Shown here piece by piece: positions 62,946 to 64,000 of a stretch of DNA of 64,000 nucleotides. A program made the translations under genes and the position numbers. The notes beneath the pieces were generated by a model, which was not told where the DNA came from, searched no databases, and saw nothing but the letters and a program-made list of their open reading frames with translations. This DNA is from Agrococcus sp. ProA11 (GTDB lineage: Bacteria > Actinomycetota > Actinomycetes > Actinomycetales > Microbacteriaceae), in the NCBI RefSeq assembly GCF_039880525.1, contig NZ_CP156989.1:1364001-1428000 (forward strand), in the 5' to 3' direction. Numbering within the stretch: the stretch's first letter is position 1; each line of letters begins with the position of its first letter.

Positions 62946-64000
62946 GCGAGGAGTGCTGCGGCCCTGACGAGCCGCAGAAGACGAGCACCGTGCGCCAGAG
63001 AGAGCCGGCCCGCCCGCTCACCACCGGCGACGCCTGCTGCGGACCAGACCCCGCCTCCAGCACGGACGCGGATGCGGAAGAGATCGAGCTGCGGCCTCCG
63101 TGGTGGCGTGACACCGCGCTCCTGCCCTCCGCGATCGCCGGCGTGTTCCTGCTGGCCGGATACATCCTCGAATGGACCGGCGTTCCCATCCCGGCCGTGA
63201 TCCTCCAGTCCGTCGCGCTGATCGCGGGCGCGTCCACGTTCGTCCCCGGCGCGATCCGCCGGCTGCTGCGCGGCCGCCTCGGCGTCGGGCTACTGATGAC
63301 CATCGCCGCGGTCGGCGCAGTGCTGCTCGGCCACGTCGGAGAGGCCGCCGCGCTGGCATTCCTGTTCTCCCTCGCCGAAGCCCTCGAGGACCGCGCGATG
63401 GACCGCGCCAAGGAGGGGCTGCGCGCGCTCCTCTCGCTCATCCCCGACACCGTGCGGGTCTCCCGCCGCAGCGGAGACGTCACGATCCCCGCGGCGGAGA
63501 TCCGCGAACGGGATGTCCTGGTCGTCGGTGCGGGCGAACGGATCGCGACCGACGGCGTGGTCCTGGAAGGCCGCTCGAGCCTGGATACCTCCGCGGTCAC
63601 CGGCGAATCCATCCCCGTCGAGGTCGGACCCGCTGACGCGGTCATCGCCGGCTCGGTGAACGGCTCCGCGACCCTCCGAATCGAAGCCACCGCGGACGGA
63701 CGGGACAATTCCCTCACCCAGATCGTCGCGCTCGTCGAGCAGGCCCACGCCCGCAAGGGCGACCGCGCACGCCTGGCCGACCGCATCGCCCGGCCCCTCG
63801 TCCCGGCGGTGCTGATCCTCGCCGCCCTCGTCGCGCTGTTCGGCGTGCTCGTCGGTGACCCGTGGACCTGGATCGAACGAGCCCTCGTCGTGCTCGTCGC
63901 GGCTTCCCCCTGTGCTCTGGCGATCGCGGTGCCCGTCACGGTCATCAGCGCGATCGGCTCGGCATCGAAGTTCGGTGTGGTGATCAAGTCCGGGGAGGCG
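62942..64000 (+). CDS. Heavy-metal-translocating P-type ATPase, N-terminal part (cut by window edge)
   Basis: P1B-type metal efflux ATPase; 353 residues are visible. No HMA domain; instead the N-terminus carries two CCG motifs (Cys5-Cys6 and Cys32-Cys33). Helices start at about 60; the actuator TGES is at 220-223 in TSAVTGESIPVE; the transport site reads SPC (322-324, AASPCALAIAVPV) rather than CPC. SPC marks the Co/Fe-type P1B-4 group in current schemes, but the CmtR link suggests Cd/Pb/Zn. The phosphorylation site DKTGT lies beyond the edge. GTG 62942 overlaps the cmtR stop. Confidence 0.92.
   Translation, partial: MSEECCGPDEPQKTSTVRQREPARPLTTGDACCGPDPASSTDADAEEIELRPPWWRDTALLPSAIAGVFLLAGYILEWTGVPIPAVILQSVALIAGASTFVPGAIRRLLRGRLGVGLLMTIAAVGAVLLGHVGEAAALAFLFSLAEALEDRAMDRAKEGLRALLSLIPDTVRVSRRSGDVTIPAAEIRERDVLVVGAGERIATDGVVLEGRSSLDTSAVTGESIPVEVGPADAVIAGSVNGSATLRIEATADGRDNSLTQIVALVEQAHARKGDRARLADRIARPLVPAVLILAALVALFGVLVGDPWTWIERALVVLVAASPCALAIAVPVTVISAIGSASKFGVVIKSGEA

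Overview
The window is chromosomal DNA from a very GC-rich actinobacterium, most likely a member of the Microbacteriaceae (an Agrococcus-like genome is my best guess, from gene order and protein style only). Pointers to Actinobacteria: mycothiol ligase (mshC), the pafB-pafC-tatA-tatC-helY block, a PAC2-family protein, an unfused Lnt/polyprenol-phosphate-mannose synthase pair, actinobacterial-type GlgC/GlgA, and a sufB-sufD-Rieske-sufC-sufT operon. Many genes start without a Shine-Dalgarno sequence, with a TANNNT box ending 6-7 bases before the start codon, which is the layout of leaderless actinobacterial mRNAs.

Layout. 1-4.3 kb: transketolase (cut by the window edge), heme O synthase ctaB, a repeat-filled gap, Ppx/GppA phosphatase and heme A synthase ctaA. 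4.5-8.6 kb: Fe-S assembly (suf) operon. 8.7-16.4 kb: pnuC, a DEAD-box helicase, bioY, a PEP mutase-like enzyme, an ABC-F protein, a TRIC-family membrane protein, then SURF1 with two small companions. 16.5-24.6 kb: fabG, serB-glgC, glgA, an ABC ATPase, ribosomal protein L31 type B, a DEDDh exonuclease, an alpha/beta hydrolase and a glycosyltransferase. 24.7-29.9 kb: sirtuin, SPOUT methyltransferase, D-Ala-D-Ala carboxypeptidase, SGNH hydrolase, DNA polymerase IV. 30-33.4 kb: part of a histidine-degradation operon (hutU-hutG-hutC) with a candidate operator. 33.4-37.3 kb: PspC, tRNA-Leu(GAG), an M20 peptidase, uppP, mshC. 37.3-49 kb: PAC2, HAD, trmI, FKBP lipoprotein, pafB, pafC, tatA, tatC, helY, lnt, ppm1. 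This is the neighbourhood of the Pup-proteasome locus in mycobacteria, but the proteasome genes themselves are absent. 49-59.6 kb: GDPD, SPFH and NfeD proteins, an SDR, an S9 peptidase, an App1-like phosphatase overlapping a lipid kinase gene, a YcaQ-like protein, a PLP enzyme, and a MarR regulator facing a small unknown gene.

From about 59.6 kb to the end the character changes. After 459 non-coding bases with AT-richer palindromes comes a metal-resistance module: DsbA-like protein, CadD-type transporter, CmtR-type repressor, signal peptidase II, a second CmtR, and the start of a heavy-metal P-type ATPase that runs off the window. Both repressors keep Cys57, Cys61 and Cys102, the cadmium/lead ligands of mycobacterial CmtR. 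The second cmtR and lspA diverge from one perfect 18-bp palindrome whose centre holds both start codons. This module looks acquired and is the most interesting part of the window.
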